A DNA stretch of 64,000 bases from Diplolepis rosae (GCA_030998225.1 JAPYXD010000755.1:4389501-4453500); one strand, 5' to 3'. Numbered from the stretch's first letter, positions 10,470 to 22,382 are shown. A program made the numbers and translations. The notes: generated by a model from the sequence alone, not told the origin.

Positions 10470-12304
10470 CCCTTTAACGCCCAGATGTGCAGAATTTTCA
10501 CGTTGACTACAATGTCATACCATTTATAGAAAAAAGATGAAAAGAATCGAAAACTCCATATACTACCGTTTTTGGGGTCGCTCTTCCGAATGGCATAGTC
10601 AGAATTCTCAAAAAATGACGCTAAACCCTTTATTTTCCTAAAAATACCCAAAAAATCGCAATTTTTGGGGTACGATTTTTTTTTTAATTTAAATTTTCAC
10701 TATGTTCCCGACACTTAGGCAACTTCTAACTTATCAGAAACGTGTTCTCGAGACTTGTACTTTTAAAATATGCATTGAAATATTTTGTTTTTCTTTGTTC
10801 TTTAATTGAAAATGGCGTCTGGACGTTTGAAATTTTTTGAAATTGAGAATATTGATCCTATTTCGGATTTTGTAGGTTACTTCGTAGTGTGATCATACAA
10901 ATAAGTTATTACGAGTTTTATCTCACCGATTGTGATTGGCGGAAGCAATATTAGCCCATAAAATTAAAATTCAAGATGGCGGCTGACATGAAGCTAGTAG
11001 AAATACGTATATTTCGAGTTTTATTACAAACCAGGATTGTGTAAAATTTGCAATTAGCAATCTCATAGGTTTTAGTCATCATTAAATTCGAAAAAAAAAT
11101 TCTGCCGCATTCTACGCAAAATTTAAAATCAAAATTATTCTTGATGTTTTTTTGATTACAAGAGTTGTTTTCGAGAAAAAATTCCAAAATTATGAGGCTT
11201 ACCGAAATTATTCAAAATTTACATATATCTATATTTTTTGTCTCAGACTTTGCTAATATTTCATAAAATAATGTTCATATGAATCATACATGAAACTTAC
11301 TTATAATAATATGTCATTCAGATGCTGGTGTAACTTACCAATTATGCTATAGAAGTAGATGAACATTTATAGATAAATGGTAGGGTGTGAAAGAGACACT
11401 AATAAATGTTGGGGAATTAGTAAGTTCGCCTGCATTTTATATTTGCTGATACTCTATCTTACCATAAAAATCCATAAATGTCGATTTGTCATACATACTC
11501 AAATTTCTAATAATTTCGGGAAGCCTCATAATTTAGGAATTATTTCTCAAAAACAGCTCTTGTAATCAAAAAAACATCAAGAATAATTTTGATTTTAAAT
11601 TTTGCGTAGAATGCGGCAGTATTTCTTTATTTCAGGAAAATCAAATTTTTAAATTTTAAATTTCGAAAAACTCACCTAAGATTCGAATTTAGTGATGACT
11701 AAAACCTATGAGTTTGCTAATTGGCAAATTTTACACATCCTGGTTTGTAATAGAACTCGAAATATACGTATTTCTACTAGCTTCATGGCAGCCGCCATCT
11801 TGAATTTTACTTTTATGGGCTAATATTGCTTCCGCCAATCACAATCGGCGAGACAAAACTCGTAGTAACTTGTTTGTATGATCACACTACGAAGTAACCT
11901 GCAAAATCCGAAATAGGATCAATATTCTCAATTTCAAAAACTTTCAACGTCCAAACGCCATTTTGAATTAGAGAACAAAGAAAAACAAAGTATTTCAATG
12001 CATATTTTAAAAGTACAAGTCTCGAGAACACGTTTCTGATAAGTTAGAAGTTGCCTAAGTGTCGGGAACATAGTGAAAATTTAAATTTAAAAAAAAATCG
12101 TACCCCAAAAATTGCGATTTTTTGGGTATTTTTAGGAAAATAAAGGGTTTAGCGTCATTTTTTGAGAATTCTGACTATGCCATTCGGAAGAGCGACCCCA
12201 AAAACGGTAGTATATGGAGTTTTCGATCCTTTTTCATCTTTTTTCTATAAATGGTATGACATTGTAGTCAACGTGAAAGTTCTGCACATCTGGGCGTTAA
12301 AGGG
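10470..12304. mobile_element. long palindromic piggyBac-like element
   Basis: Arms of about 735-790 bp (10470-11205 and 11518-12304) are inverted copies at an estimated 90 percent identity or more, around a ~310-bp spacer. The ends read CCCTTTAACGCCCAGATGTG. CCCTTT termini next to TTAA are the signature of piggyBac elements. The right flank is ttaa (12305-12308); the left flank is tcaa (10466-10469), one base off. No transposase is encoded. The small open frames inside are mirror copies of each other and have no known motif. This is a non-autonomous foldback derivative. Confidence 0.85.
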
Positions 12305-12308
12305 TTAA

Positions 12309-13735
12309 TGTTAACATTCTTCACAGAAAAATAATTAGAAATGAAAAGTTAATGAAATTAAAATTATTCAGTTTTTCAAAAATATTTATTATGTCGACAA
12401 ATTTTTTTAATAAATTCGTCAAGAAATCCTTTCAATAACTTCGATGTAAATTAATTGTGGCCAAACTTTTTCCTTAAAAATGTTTGTTAACAGCGACGAT
12501 TGTTCCATTTCAAGATATTTTGTAGTTGAGAAAGTAGATCACTGATCAGGGACGGCGTTACTCATCTTGGTGTCAGTCGACCGATCATGAAGAACCTTGT
12601 CGAGGTCACCAATTTGTAGACCTTTTGGTAATCAGGTACGGGAAGCTTACATTCCCAATTCGGTCAGGTGTCAACTTTGCAATAAATTTACATTACCAAG
12701 TAGCATTTTAATAATAACTTTATAAAAGTTTTTGAAAATATAAACCTGACATTATTGACTAAAGTCGTGTCCGAGAAAGGACCCGTTGTTAACTCTGTGT
12801 CAAAGTAGTATGGTCGCCTAACAGGCATGAACTATGGCGAGTTTACAAGAGGCGAAAGGTGCGACATGAAAAACGGTCTATGGTCGTTTCCTACAAATAC
12901 TGTACAACTAAAGACATCTCACTTGATAATTACTAACTACAATCGCTTGTCAGCGCTTCAAGTTTTCGACCAAGCTAAGTCATGTGCATTCATTCTGGGC
13001 ATGCTTCAGTCTTATCACTGTTAAAATGAAAAAGGATAAAACATAAATCACTTTTCTAGTACAGGGTTGTAATTGATAGAAAGATTCTCTGCATCTATTT
13101 TAAGATTCACAGCGTCATTTGTGATTCAGATTTTTTATCTGTTAAATTTTGTGTAATTATCAATTGGTGCTCACATATATTTTTAAAATGAAATGATTGT
13201 TTTCTCGCTACTCTACATTTTTCTTGAAAGGTGAACTATAACTTAACCGTATCATAATTATTTTATTGCTTCAAAAGCGATAATAAAGTATATTGTGCGA
13301 CTAAGGAAAAAGTCTAATTTGCGATTGTCAAAATTAATGGCCGTGCAGAGCGCGGGTAACAATTACACGAGTAGAATAAATTTTTTTCGTGTGTTGCACA
13401 TGATTTTTTTTTACCGAGGGACACAAAATGGACTGTTTTCCTACAGAAAGTAAATGCTTTGAATGACCCGCTAGTAGAAGACATATGCTCTTTCTAGGAT
13501 TTTTCACTAAACTTTTCGAAAATGTTAGTTACATTTACTTTTGCATGTAACTGCACCAAGAAGAAATCCATGCTTTTAATGTATGGTACTGACTCCTCCT
13601 TAAGGTAGGGGGGAGGGAGGTGAATTCGGTAAAATAAGGCATGTTTTTAAGAACTATTTTTGTCGATATAGATAGTGTTAGTTCATTCAGTCAATTTTCA
13701 TATAATAATTCAACATTTGAGCAATATTTTCCTAA
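12309..13735. other. no gene seen
   Basis: AT-rich sequence. A 65-residue open frame at 12827 has no motif and lacks coding character. Nothing else is recognised. Confidence 0.5.
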
Positions 13736-13739
13736 ATTT

Positions 13740-14203
13740 ATATTGAAAAATATTTAAAATGGAGCGAGTGACAATAAATCTCCAGAGGCGCCTCGAAAAA
13801 AAGTTGTTTTGCGGCGATCTCTCTCAAACTTGAATAGCGATTTTCAGTCACCATTTCCTTCACTTTAGCGATGTTAACTTTAGTTGAAGACGTTGATGAC
13901 TGGCCAGAGCGAGGCAAATCTTCCACCATATCTCGACCGCTTTTGAATGCACTGTACCACTCTTATGCAAGTTTTCTTAAAAAGTCGATCCACCGTAAGC
14001 CTTCTGTAACATTTTCAGCGAGTCTGCACACAAAATTCCATTTGCAATGCAAAATTTGAGACAAATTCTTTGTTCGATATTCTTATCCATTGGAAAAATC
14101 GCCAAACACACTTGAGATAAACTGACAACATCGAGCACTGTAAACAAACTAAATGATATATCGCGCTTGAACTGCACATCAGTATAGAGGACAGTGATGT
14201 CAA
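13740..14203 (-). pseudogene. mariner transposase, N-terminal third
   Basis: Reading leftward from about 14100, the product starts MDKNIEQRICLKFCIANGI and continues with an EWYSAFKSGRD segment and then VEDLPRSGQSSTSSTKVNIAK (13929-13860). These are the paired helix-turn-helix DNA-binding region and linker of a mariner family widespread in insects. A frameshift near 13960 splits it. After REIAA (about 13808) the match stops, so the catalytic domain is absent. Confidence 0.85.
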
Positions 14204-14742
14204 ATTAGCGTCAAAAAGGTTTTCACAATATCTTTAAACGAGCTTCTTGAATGATCAATTCCCGGTACTTTTTTGACAGAATATATAATTATAGTTTTTT
14301 TATACAATAGTTGTACATTGTTGAGTATTTATAGTCTTTTGGTTAAATCCAAATAATCCTACTGTCTTCTTAATTATCTTAATAAACTTATTAATAATCT
14401 TAATTAAATCGCTTTGTGCGTTCTTTTTATATAATTGTGTGTTAGTCCTGAAAAATTCTCTGTTTTCTTTCGGTAAATGTGTCTTTGATAGGTATTTGAT
14501 AGGTATGTAGCCGTACTCGAAGGTTGTACGCATGCGCCTGATAGTCCTGTGCAAAATCCAAATTCCTCTTCATGAGGTCTTTTAGGGCCTAGAGTTGTCT
14601 AACACAACGATTTATAGCGAGGTCTTAAAAGGCTTGAAAGATAGTCGTGCCTTTTGCGTTTCTCAGGGTCAGGACTTCTACCCACCGCGTGGAAATAACC
14701 TGAAAAACTAAGATATAGCGATGCTGGCTGGATAAGGGTGTA

Positions 14743-15638
14743 CGAGGTCTGTCCGGAAAGTATCGGGCCTACCTTTATATCTCCGCGCTGGCGTTATTCT
14801 TTATCACCAGGTGGGAGGCATCCTTCAAAGTAATCCCCAATTGATTGAATAACACGGTTCCTGCGATGTTTCCGCTTCTCGAAACAGTCCTGGAACTCAC
14901 TTTTTGGAATGGCCTTCAGCTTGCGTGTCGTTTACTCTGAATCGTCTCAATGTCGTCGAAGCGCTTTCCTTTGAGCACCATTTTTAATGTTGGGAACATC
15001 CAAAAGTCGCAGGGAGCTATGTCGGGACTGTACGAAGGCTGGCGAAGCTGTACAATCTCGTGTTTCGCCAAAAATTACTGCACACACGCGAATCATTCCT
15101 AAAATCTTGTTCAAAATTTCCCAAACAGTAGTTTTCGGTGTTCCGAGATCATTTTCTAGTTCACGAATAGTTAATCGACGATCTTGTTCGATCGCAAGTC
15201 GCACCCACTCAATATTATCCAATGTTTTTGTCGTCGAAGGTCGGCCAGAACGAGAATCACTTTCAACAGAAGTGCGGCCTGCTTTGAAACGATTATACAA
15301 CTCGTTTATTCGTGTTTTGCTCATACACTCATTCCCAAAGGCCTTCTGCATCATCTCAATAGTTTCTGAACTCATTTTAACGAGTTGAAAACAAAATTTG
15401 ATGCAAATTCGTTGATCTTGTTTTTCAGTCATTATTAACAATTACAAAATCCGCCGAACTCAAAAATAGCTTTGTAAACAAAGACACGCTGCGCATGAAC
15501 TATACGTCTTGCAAATGTCACCAAGCAACCAATAGGTTCGTGAGGCTTTACTGTTGACGTTCATACCCCACAGAGTTCTCTCGAACACTATGGCGCGGAG
15601 ATATAAAGGTAGGCCCGATACTTCCCGGACAGACCTCG
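14743..15638 (-). mobile_element. 896-bp internally deleted mariner with intact ends
   Basis: The terminal inverted repeats match over about 45 bp: cgaggtctgtccggaaagta at 14743 and its complement ending at 15638. The target TA is duplicated at 14741-14742 and 15639-15640. A full-length mariner is about 1.3 kb, so roughly 400 bp are gone from the middle. A much shorter derivative of the same family lies at 19132-19453. Confidence 0.92.
14947..15441 (-). pseudogene. mariner transposase, deletion derivative
   Basis: ATG at 15441 or 15432. Residues 1-120 are the DNA-binding half (MTEKQDQRICIKFCF, KTRINELYNRFKAGRTSVES, LTIRELENDLGTPKTTVWEIL). After the GMTRVC-like segment the frame jumps to the out-of-phase region that should encode the third-aspartate motif. 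The first two catalytic motifs are missing. The last C-terminal residues (KSEFQDCFEK, GDYFEG) are visible in another frame at about 14900-14810. The family is the mariner group sometimes annotated as FLJ37770-like or SETMAR-like. Confidence 0.9.
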
Positions 15639-16029
15639 TATATGGGCCCATGATATTCACTCCAACCATAAGCTATGGCTCCTTGATTACCCTATTGTAA
15701 CGTTCTGGTTACTTACTTATTATTATATTATATTGTTTCTCCAAGTTTTTGATCGGTGTGAAGACCTGAAAGTCTTCTTAAGCGAATCAAGGTCGGGGAT
15801 AACCAACAATAAAAATCGGAATTATAATAAATATACACAATAGTATTTTATTTTTATTTTAAATAAGCAAATCAAGGTATGGATTGAAGGAGATGTAAAT
15901 GGTCGATTAAGAATCCTAACCTGTTTGGAGATGTGGTCCCTGAGTTCATGGATCCTCGTAATAATTTTAACCAAGTGAAGCAACGACTCCTTTCTCCTGG
16001 ACTCTCAATGGTTTGCAATTTAAAGTTAT

Positions 16030-16250
16030 TGAAATCCTTCCAGATAGTTGTACTGATAATGGAATCCTTCCAGATAGTTGCATTGATATTGAAATCCTTT
16101 CAGATAGATGCACTGATAATGGAATCCTTTCAGATAGATGCACTGATAATGGAATCCTTCCAGATAGATGCACTGATAATGGGATCATTCCAGATAGATG
16201 CACTGTTAATGTTATCATTCCAGATAGATGCACTGATAATGGAATCCCAA
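16030..16250 (+). repeat. 27-bp minisatellite inside the LTR
   Basis: About eight copies of a 27-bp unit of the form 'aatccttccagatagatgca' plus 'ctgataatgg', with point differences; exact spacing is 27 bp between most units. One unit (18338-18364) is present in the second LTR-like copy, so the array expanded from a single LTR sequence. Because 27 is a multiple of three, it stays open in several frames on both strands, giving spurious repetitive reading frames. Confidence 0.85.
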
Positions 16251-16587
16251 AAATCACTACTTGATAGTCAGAGTTCTTATATGCAATCTCTAATTAAAAC
16301 TGAGAGGCTTTTAGTACTCTCGGGGAAAACTATCTTGAAGATTCCTAAAGAAATACCCATTAAAATCCTTGACTGAGGAGAACTGAACCTCAAGGGGGTT
16401 AATGAAGAACTGAACTTGACGAAGTAATTAAACCTCTTCATATAAGTCATTGCATGAGTCTTATTTGGAGAGTTCCATAACTCCTAACATCACAGGGGGT
16501 GAAGTCGTTCTTCTTTTAATCAAATTAAAATTTCTCATATTATCATGAGATTAGAATATCTCCTTGTAATCATACTTTTGACATTTG

Positions 16588-17475
16588 AAGAGTGGACATT
16601 CAAAAGGGCGTAACCCACAATTTTTCAAAAATCGTTTTTTTGGCGAAACAAATTCTTGAGGTTAATGACAATACAATAGCGCAAACGATTTTTTTTTCCA
16701 ATCGGAAATATTTTTATTTTCGACTTGGAAATCAAAAATATGTATCTCGAGGTGTACTGGCGATCAAAAGGGCGTATCCCAACATTAGCTCTTATGGGTA
16801 ATCCGGGTTTTTTTTAGCGTCAGGTTGTTTCGTTATTTTCGTACAGATTATGGTACCTAGCGTCGTCACCGAGTAGTATGAACCTCGTACGACATCAGCT
16901 TCCTGAGAAATTCCGGTTTTTTTTAAGCGTCTATCTGTGTCCTACCACCGATTTCGTGCGTGTGCGACATAGACGCTTGTCGCATTTTGCAATAAAAAGT
17001 GTTATAATTATCATTATTCCTTCTAGAAGTCCAGTTATGGCGAATAAAAAGAATAAAAAAATAAAATAAATTAAACCTAAAAAACCAATTTTTTCACTTG
17101 AATTTTCAAAAATTGAAAAACATTTTGACAATACGTGTGAAGAATAAAGAAAAAACAGAAAAAACCGAAAATTTATATGAATTTTCTCATTAATTACCTG
17201 CGACGGAAAAGAAACAGCGAGAGGGCCGAGACGAGATACGCCCTTTCGATTGCCGATACACGTCGACTTACGCCCTAGCATAACTTTACGGGCGAATATC
17301 TACCGAAGTATCAATTTTAATCAACTGACTCATGGGTTTCGACATTTCCCTATGTAATTAGCAACATATCCGAGTTGCAGATTTTTCGGTTAAAAATTGT
17401 CGAAATGGGAATGTTTTTGTGCCGCCGTATAAAATTTCAGAAATGTGGGTTACGCCCATTTGAATGTCCACTCAT
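16588..17475. mobile_element. 888-bp TIR element inside the LTR, unknown superfamily
   Basis: The ends are about 30-bp imperfect inverted repeats: gagtggacattcaaaagggc at left and its complement at right, with 'gtaacccaca' continuing the match. The flanks catttg (16582-16587) and catttg (17476-17481) look like a 6-bp target duplication. The empty site can be read from the paralogous LTR copy near 18660-18680. The motif gggcgta recurs internally. No transposase is encoded. I cannot assign a superfamily. Confidence 0.75.
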
Positions 17476-17659
17476 CATTTGTTGCTTTTTACGTTACATT
17501 CATACGCGTTATTGTAATATATATCTTACATTATATTCAATACATGAATATTTGATATTTTTAATGTTCCATATCGAGTATTATATGAAAGATTTGATTA
17601 CATACTTTAAACAATTCAAAGTTAGTGTTAAAAATTTATAATTATCACAGGACGTGACA

Positions 17660-18337
17660 CCTCCCCCCTTAGTTCGGACATGAGGATGAAATGACTATGT
17701 TCAAACTTCGGGAGAATTTTGTCAATCTCTCAAAAATTCTTAATTAATTTAATATAATTTGGCAATTTTGTAATATATATATTTGTTTCCTTTTATATTC
17801 TTTCTTAAGAAGTTTGATTAAATTAAATATAATTTGATATGATTCAGTGACAAATACAATTTGATGACAAATTTTTTTGAAAAGTGTAAGGTTCATTATG
17901 ATATTACCATTTGACTATTGAATATTGTTTAATACATTGACAAGTATTTCTTGAATAAACAGTGACTGCATATTTTACGTAATTCACTAATGCACGTAGA
18001 TAAGCATATATCTTCAATATCTTATATTTAATCGTCAAATTATTAGCAAACATAATTCTTAAACATGGTATAATTCAAGCATAATCAATATCTATTTAGG
18101 ATATATCATAGTGCAATTGAATTCTAAATGTGACAACTTACATAAAAAAAATTCATTTACAATAGTTACGGGACGTGACATTCCCCCCCCCCCCTTTTTT
18201 AACGTGGGGATGAAGTCAACATGTTCAAACTTACTTAATTTTCATTTACTAACTTTATTTTCTTTTATTAATAGTGCGTACACATTTTAAATGATTTTGA
18301 AAATTCTCTTTTTATGATTTCAATAATATTAACATTC
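17660..18337 (-). repeat. two polypurine-tract/LTR junctions and 3' internal sequence of Gypsy elements
   Basis: On the minus strand, a G-run followed directly by TGTCACGTCC occurs twice: at 17672-17650 and at 18200-18171. Both are preceded by a shared block of the form gtttgaacat..t.acttcatcc. This is the expected order internal end, polypurine tract, LTR start. Beyond the first ten bases the two LTR starts differ, so two related families or rearranged copies are nested here. Confidence 0.55.
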
Positions 18338-18851
18338 TTTCAGATAGATGCACTGATAATGTAATCCCAAAAATCACTACTTGGTTGCCAGAGTTGTTAT
18401 ATTAAATCTTTGTATAAAACTGGGAAGCTTTTAGTTCTCTCGGAAAAAACTAACTTGGAGACTCCTAAAGAAATACTCATTAAAATCCTTGACTGCGGAG
18501 AACTGAGCCTCAACAAGGTTGATGAAGAACTGAACTTAACAGAGTTGATGAGAAGATGGAATTCCTCGATTTGACGATCTGAATGGAACTCGATGATTCA
18601 CGAACTGTGGGTGGAACTCGCCGATTTGACGTACTGGAATACCCCCTTGCAATCAATACTTTTGACATTTGTTTCTTTTTACGTTAAATTCCAACACGTA
18701 ATGGTAATACTTCTTACATTATATTCAATAGATGAATATTTGATATTTTTAATGTTCCACATCTAGTATCATATGAATGATTTGATTATGGTACTTACTT
18801 CAAACAATTAAAAGTTAGTGTTACACGTTTATAATTGTTCACGAACTGACA
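18338..18851 (-). repeat. partial second LTR copy
   Basis: This stretch is colinear with parts of the 15696-17659 LTR but has a single minisatellite unit and a different ~100-bp insert at 18553-18650, which itself contains short repeats of 'ggaactcg' and 'gatttgacg'. It begins on the minus strand with TGTCAGTTCG, a diverged LTR start. Its distal half is missing. Confidence 0.55.
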
Positions 18852-19035
18852 CTATGAGCCATATTGCCGGTAGGTTTTGCCTGCTCCACTTTACAACGTT
18901 AGCAAATATCGCAGACGTCAATGTACTGCGCAACGTCGTGGTATCAGCCCGGACAGTAATAGCGGGTGTTGACTCGATAGTACGCTTTGACCACCCTTGA
19001 ATATCTCGTTTGAGGCGGATCATGTGCCTAAGCCA
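18843..19035 (-). pseudogene. Gypsy integrase zinc-binding domain remnant
   Basis: In one minus-strand frame, from about 19030 leftward, the translation reads AHDPPQ, then RYYCPG, YHDVAQYIDVCDIC and RCKVEQAKPTGNM, with one stop. This is the H2C2 zinc-binding module of Gypsy-type integrases, which sits before the catalytic DDE domain. The catalytic domain is absent because the LTR copy begins immediately downstream. Confidence 0.7.
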
Positions 19036-19131
19036 GAGCTGTAGCATAATGCACTTTGGAGAGGACTTTTTCAAGGAAATTTAAATATAAAATAATGGGG
19101 TCGAGCAACTTATTTGCGCGGTGGTGATATA

Positions 19132-19453
19132 CAAGGTCTGTCCAGACAGTATCGGGCTTGCCTTTATATCTCCGCGCTGGCGGAACTCGTTTTACCGAGT
19201 TGAAAACAAAATTTGATGCAAATTCGTTGATCTTGTTTTTCAGTCATTATTAACAATCACAAAATCCGCCGAACTCAAAAATAGCTTTGTAAACAAAGAC
19301 ACGCTGCGCATGAACTATACGTCTGGCAAATGTCACCAAGCAACCGATAGGTTCGTGAGGCTTTACTGTTGACATTCATGCCCCGCAGAGGTCTCTCGAA
19401 CACTATGGCGCGGAGATTTAAAGATAGGCTCGATACTTTCCGGACAGACCTCG
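19132..19453 (-). mobile_element. 322-bp MITE-like derivative of the 14743 mariner
   Basis: The ends match the 14743-15638 element (caaggtctgtccagacagta and its complement), with TA at 19130-19131 and 19454-19455. Inside, a stretch of about 250 bp is nearly identical to the 5' leader of that element, up to the first codons of the transposase. Nearly the whole transposase has been deleted. Confidence 0.92.
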
Positions 19454-19790
19454 TAGAAGTCCGTTTTCTACATTGCGCATAGGAAACACATGTGGATTTC
19501 TCTGGACGTCAAACAGGCCAACCAACACAGGCTGTTGTTTCACGGTAAAGGTAGCTGAGGTATGGCTGCTGAACGCAGTCGTGCCTGAAATGTTTGATAG
19601 ATCAGACAGTATCCTCGATATCTCTGATCACCGTGTAAAACAGATAATGATACGGACACTAATTAGTTCGATTTATCTGGGCGCTAACACCCATGCCCTT
19701 AAGGCGTCCTTGCGTGTAAGCAACAGTTTCATATGGTTCCCTTCGAGGTACACCGCTGCCACTGACTCAAAGTTTAATTTTTAAATCAGG
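19454..19790 (-). pseudogene. unidentified coding-like block A
   Basis: Read leftward from 19790, the frame gives AVYLEGNHMKLLLTRKDALRAW, then after two stops a Ser/Thr-rich stretch and QQPVLVGLFDVQRNPHVFP. Its residue composition and low density of stops look protein-derived. I do not recognise the family. It lies immediately upstream of the mariner MITE. Confidence 0.3.
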
Positions 19791-20199
19791 TAACCCAGAG
19801 TCTGTCACCTGGAAATCTCCGTGGCCAGGTGCTAGTATCGCGTCCACCACACATTCCAAACAAGTCTTAGTTTTAAAAAACGAGCCAAAGAGTAACAATC
19901 AAACAGTACCTGCTACTCTCCGGCGTCCTCGCCAGCTTCCTCGCCCAAACATCCTCGTTTTCATGATCAGGATCCAAATATATTATACTCCTGGCAGAGC
20001 AATTACCTCAGACGCCGAACAGAAAATGAATAAAAAAATGGCAAGAGACGCTGGCGTGCTTGCTAAACTGGAAGACGGTGGCACTTACACAGCTTACCGA
20101 CGTTACCGATATTTGCGTCAAATTCATAGTCGCGAGCCACAGGTGGCGAAGGTATGCCGATATTTAGTACCGCCACGCAGCGATTACCGGAATTAACCG

Positions 20200-20578
20200 T
20201 GTCGTATAGTTTAGTTTGTTGACAACCTGTCAAGGGTGCGATGACGTGCTCCTCTTATTGGTGTTGTTGAGCAGGCGGGACTAATATACTAATATTGATC
20301 ACCATCGACCGGTGATCTAGTGCGGGTGAACCTCATGGTTTGTAGTACAGTGCCGAGTTCGCGTGTTTGAAAATAGAGAAATAAAAACATAACAAATGTC
20401 CTCAAGATAAGTGTTAAATGTGGCTGAAACCCCTGATCTGGCAGTTGAGAACAGGTTCCCGGGGAATAGAACCTCTCCCCTCAGGTAACCTGTAAATTTA
20501 AATCTTCACAAAATAAAGAGTCAAAGTTAGAAGTCTACCGAGTACATCACGCTCGACCCCTGACTTATAACTATGACA
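20200..20578. repeat. possible solo LTR
   Basis: The segment starts TGTCGTATAG and ends CTATGACA, so the ends are short inverted repeats of LTR type. It contains AATAAAG at about 20510. No second copy, primer binding site or purine tract was found in the window, so this is weak. Confidence 0.25.
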
Positions 20579-21267
20579 GACAGCCTCGGGCATGATTCTC
20601 TGCTCGAGGTTAATAATTAAAATTTTTTTTTGTACATTCTTGTGCGTGGACAAGTACCACGTCAAAACTTATATGAAATAAAATTTTCATAATATTGGAT
20701 GAGAAAAGGATCCAAAATCCTGTGTAGATAAGCAACCGCAAATGACCCGATAATAAAATTCAGGAGGAAAAGAATAAATTCAAAATCCAGCTTTGAAATA
20801 AATAACATTCAACCTGATATTGTAATTTTTTATTTTTGATGTCATATTTATAATGCGCCAAAACTTAAGGCTTAACTTATATTATAAATATAAGCTTGAT
20901 CACAAAATTATACAAAAAATATTCTATGAATTTTCCTGATGATCCCAGACTCCTTTAAGCCGTTGAGCGACGTTTACAACGGGTTGCCTTGGCCATTGAA
21001 ACGTCGAAAAGCAGACAAATTTCAACAAAGCGGACTTGAGGATGCCGGATTACCCTTAGTGGCAAGGGTGCTAACAGTGGCTGCCGCAATAATAATTATG
21101 AGTGTCTAGCGTTGTTCGACGCCATATTTATAAAGCTGAGGTCGGGATGAATTGGTTGCGGTTAGGATGTGTCATGAGGCCTAACCTAGCAAAATAAGCA
21201 TAGCTGAATGAAATAAAATAAGGACACTCCAACTGAAGCACAGTGTACATATATTTGTAAAACTGTG

Positions 21268-22293
21268 CTATGCCCTGGCTTGATATGAGGTAAGGTTATT
21301 ACTAAAGTAATATGATCTTGACATTAGGGCTTCACCCCTGGAATAATGGCCTCTAAGAGGGCCTGAGAGCCACACACACTGCGCGAAAAACGGCCATAAT
21401 ACGAGCAGAGGTACGAAAAAGTGATTATACAGCATGGCGACGCTCGGCCTCACGTTGCCAAGCCCGTTAAAACCTACCTGGAAACTCTCAATGGGAAGTC
21501 CTACCCTACCCGCCGTATTCTTTAGATATTGCGCCGTCCGATTATTACATGTTACGGTCACTGGCACATGGTCTGGCTGATCAGCAGTTCTGCTCATATG
21601 TAGACATCGAAAAATGGCTTCATTCGTGGATAGCCTCAAAAGATGAACACTTTTACAGTAATGGTATTCGAGCTCTATCAGAAAGATGCGCAAAAGTTGT
21701 AGCTAACGATGGGCAATACTTTGAATGATTCATTTGTAACCATTTTTTTTACAATAAAGTTGCATTTTCATTTTAAAAAACAGCCGGAACTTAGTTGCGC
21801 ACCTAATAAATTAAGTGGGTATTGCTTCGAACGAATTTAAATATTTAAACTTTGATTAAAATCAGTTTGCATTATTGTATAAAATGTATTCTATATTCCA
21901 AAATCCAAAGTTCAAAGAAAAGTATTTTTATGCAATATACTCTACTTATTTCTATTAATTGTTCAAAACAAAATGCATTTTTCAATTTGACTTCAGTGGA
22001 TGTACGGTTAAAATTGACAGAGCAATAATTTCCCTGATAATACAGTGGGATACTGTCTCATTACACATGACCGTATAATTCAATACAAGCCGATCAGTGG
22101 TGGGGTGAAGAAACTGATTTGAAGTGATGGGGGTAATCTCGGAGTTAATACATGGTACTAGCGTGTCATGGTGGCTTAAAACCTGCTTAATAGGGTAGAT
22201 CCCATCCATACCGATTAACTTCCAATCTGTAGTAAAAATCTGCATCGCCGACCGAGGGTAATATCGGCTGTCGATAACTGCGTGCTTTAGCAC
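21268..22293 (-). pseudogene. unidentified coding-like block B
   Basis: Two minus-strand open stretches (22293-21982 and 21693-21268) are 103 and 141 residues long. The first has cysteines and N-glycosylation-like NYT and NET sites and ends TVHPLK. The second contains a hydrophobic run (HFFVPLLVLWPFF). A secreted or membrane protein from a virus or retroelement is possible, but I recognise no family. AT-rich non-coding DNA separates the two. Confidence 0.25.
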
Positions 22294-22382
22294 CTTTAAT
22301 CTTAAATAAAATTCATCATTTCACGTTATGAAATGCTATTTTCTTATGCATAGAATAGATAATTGAGCCTTTGGATTCCATA

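Larger units (their letters stand above)
15696..17659 (-). repeat. Gypsy-type LTR (minus orientation), carrying an insertion
   Basis: The plus-strand sequence begins TGTAACGTTCTGG and ends GGACGTGACA. Read on the minus strand it starts TGTCACGTCC, directly after a purine tract (AAGGGGGGAGG, complement of 17660-17670), as a 3' LTR should. Without the 888-bp element at 16588-17475 it is about 1.07 kb. Its middle part aligns with 18338-18851: the shared blocks around 'ccttgactg.ggagaactga', 'gatgaatatttgatattttt' and 'aagttagtgtta' recur in the same order. An integrase remnant in the same orientation lies upstream at 18.8-19.0 kb. Confidence 0.6.

Noticed and set aside
12827..13024. 65-residue open frame
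   Set aside because: No motif, no splice context and no coding bias.
16030..16250. CRISPR-like array of short repeats
   Set aside because: The 27-bp units are contiguous with no spacers and lie in an insect LTR; this is a minisatellite.
15933..16376. Repetitive 147-residue plus-strand protein and its minus-strand counterpart
   Set aside because: Open only because the 27-bp repeat length is divisible by three; no start context or homology.
20200..20578. Firm call of a solo LTR
   Set aside because: Only the terminal TGTC...GACA and an AATAAA support it; no partner copy or primer site, so it is listed at low confidence only.
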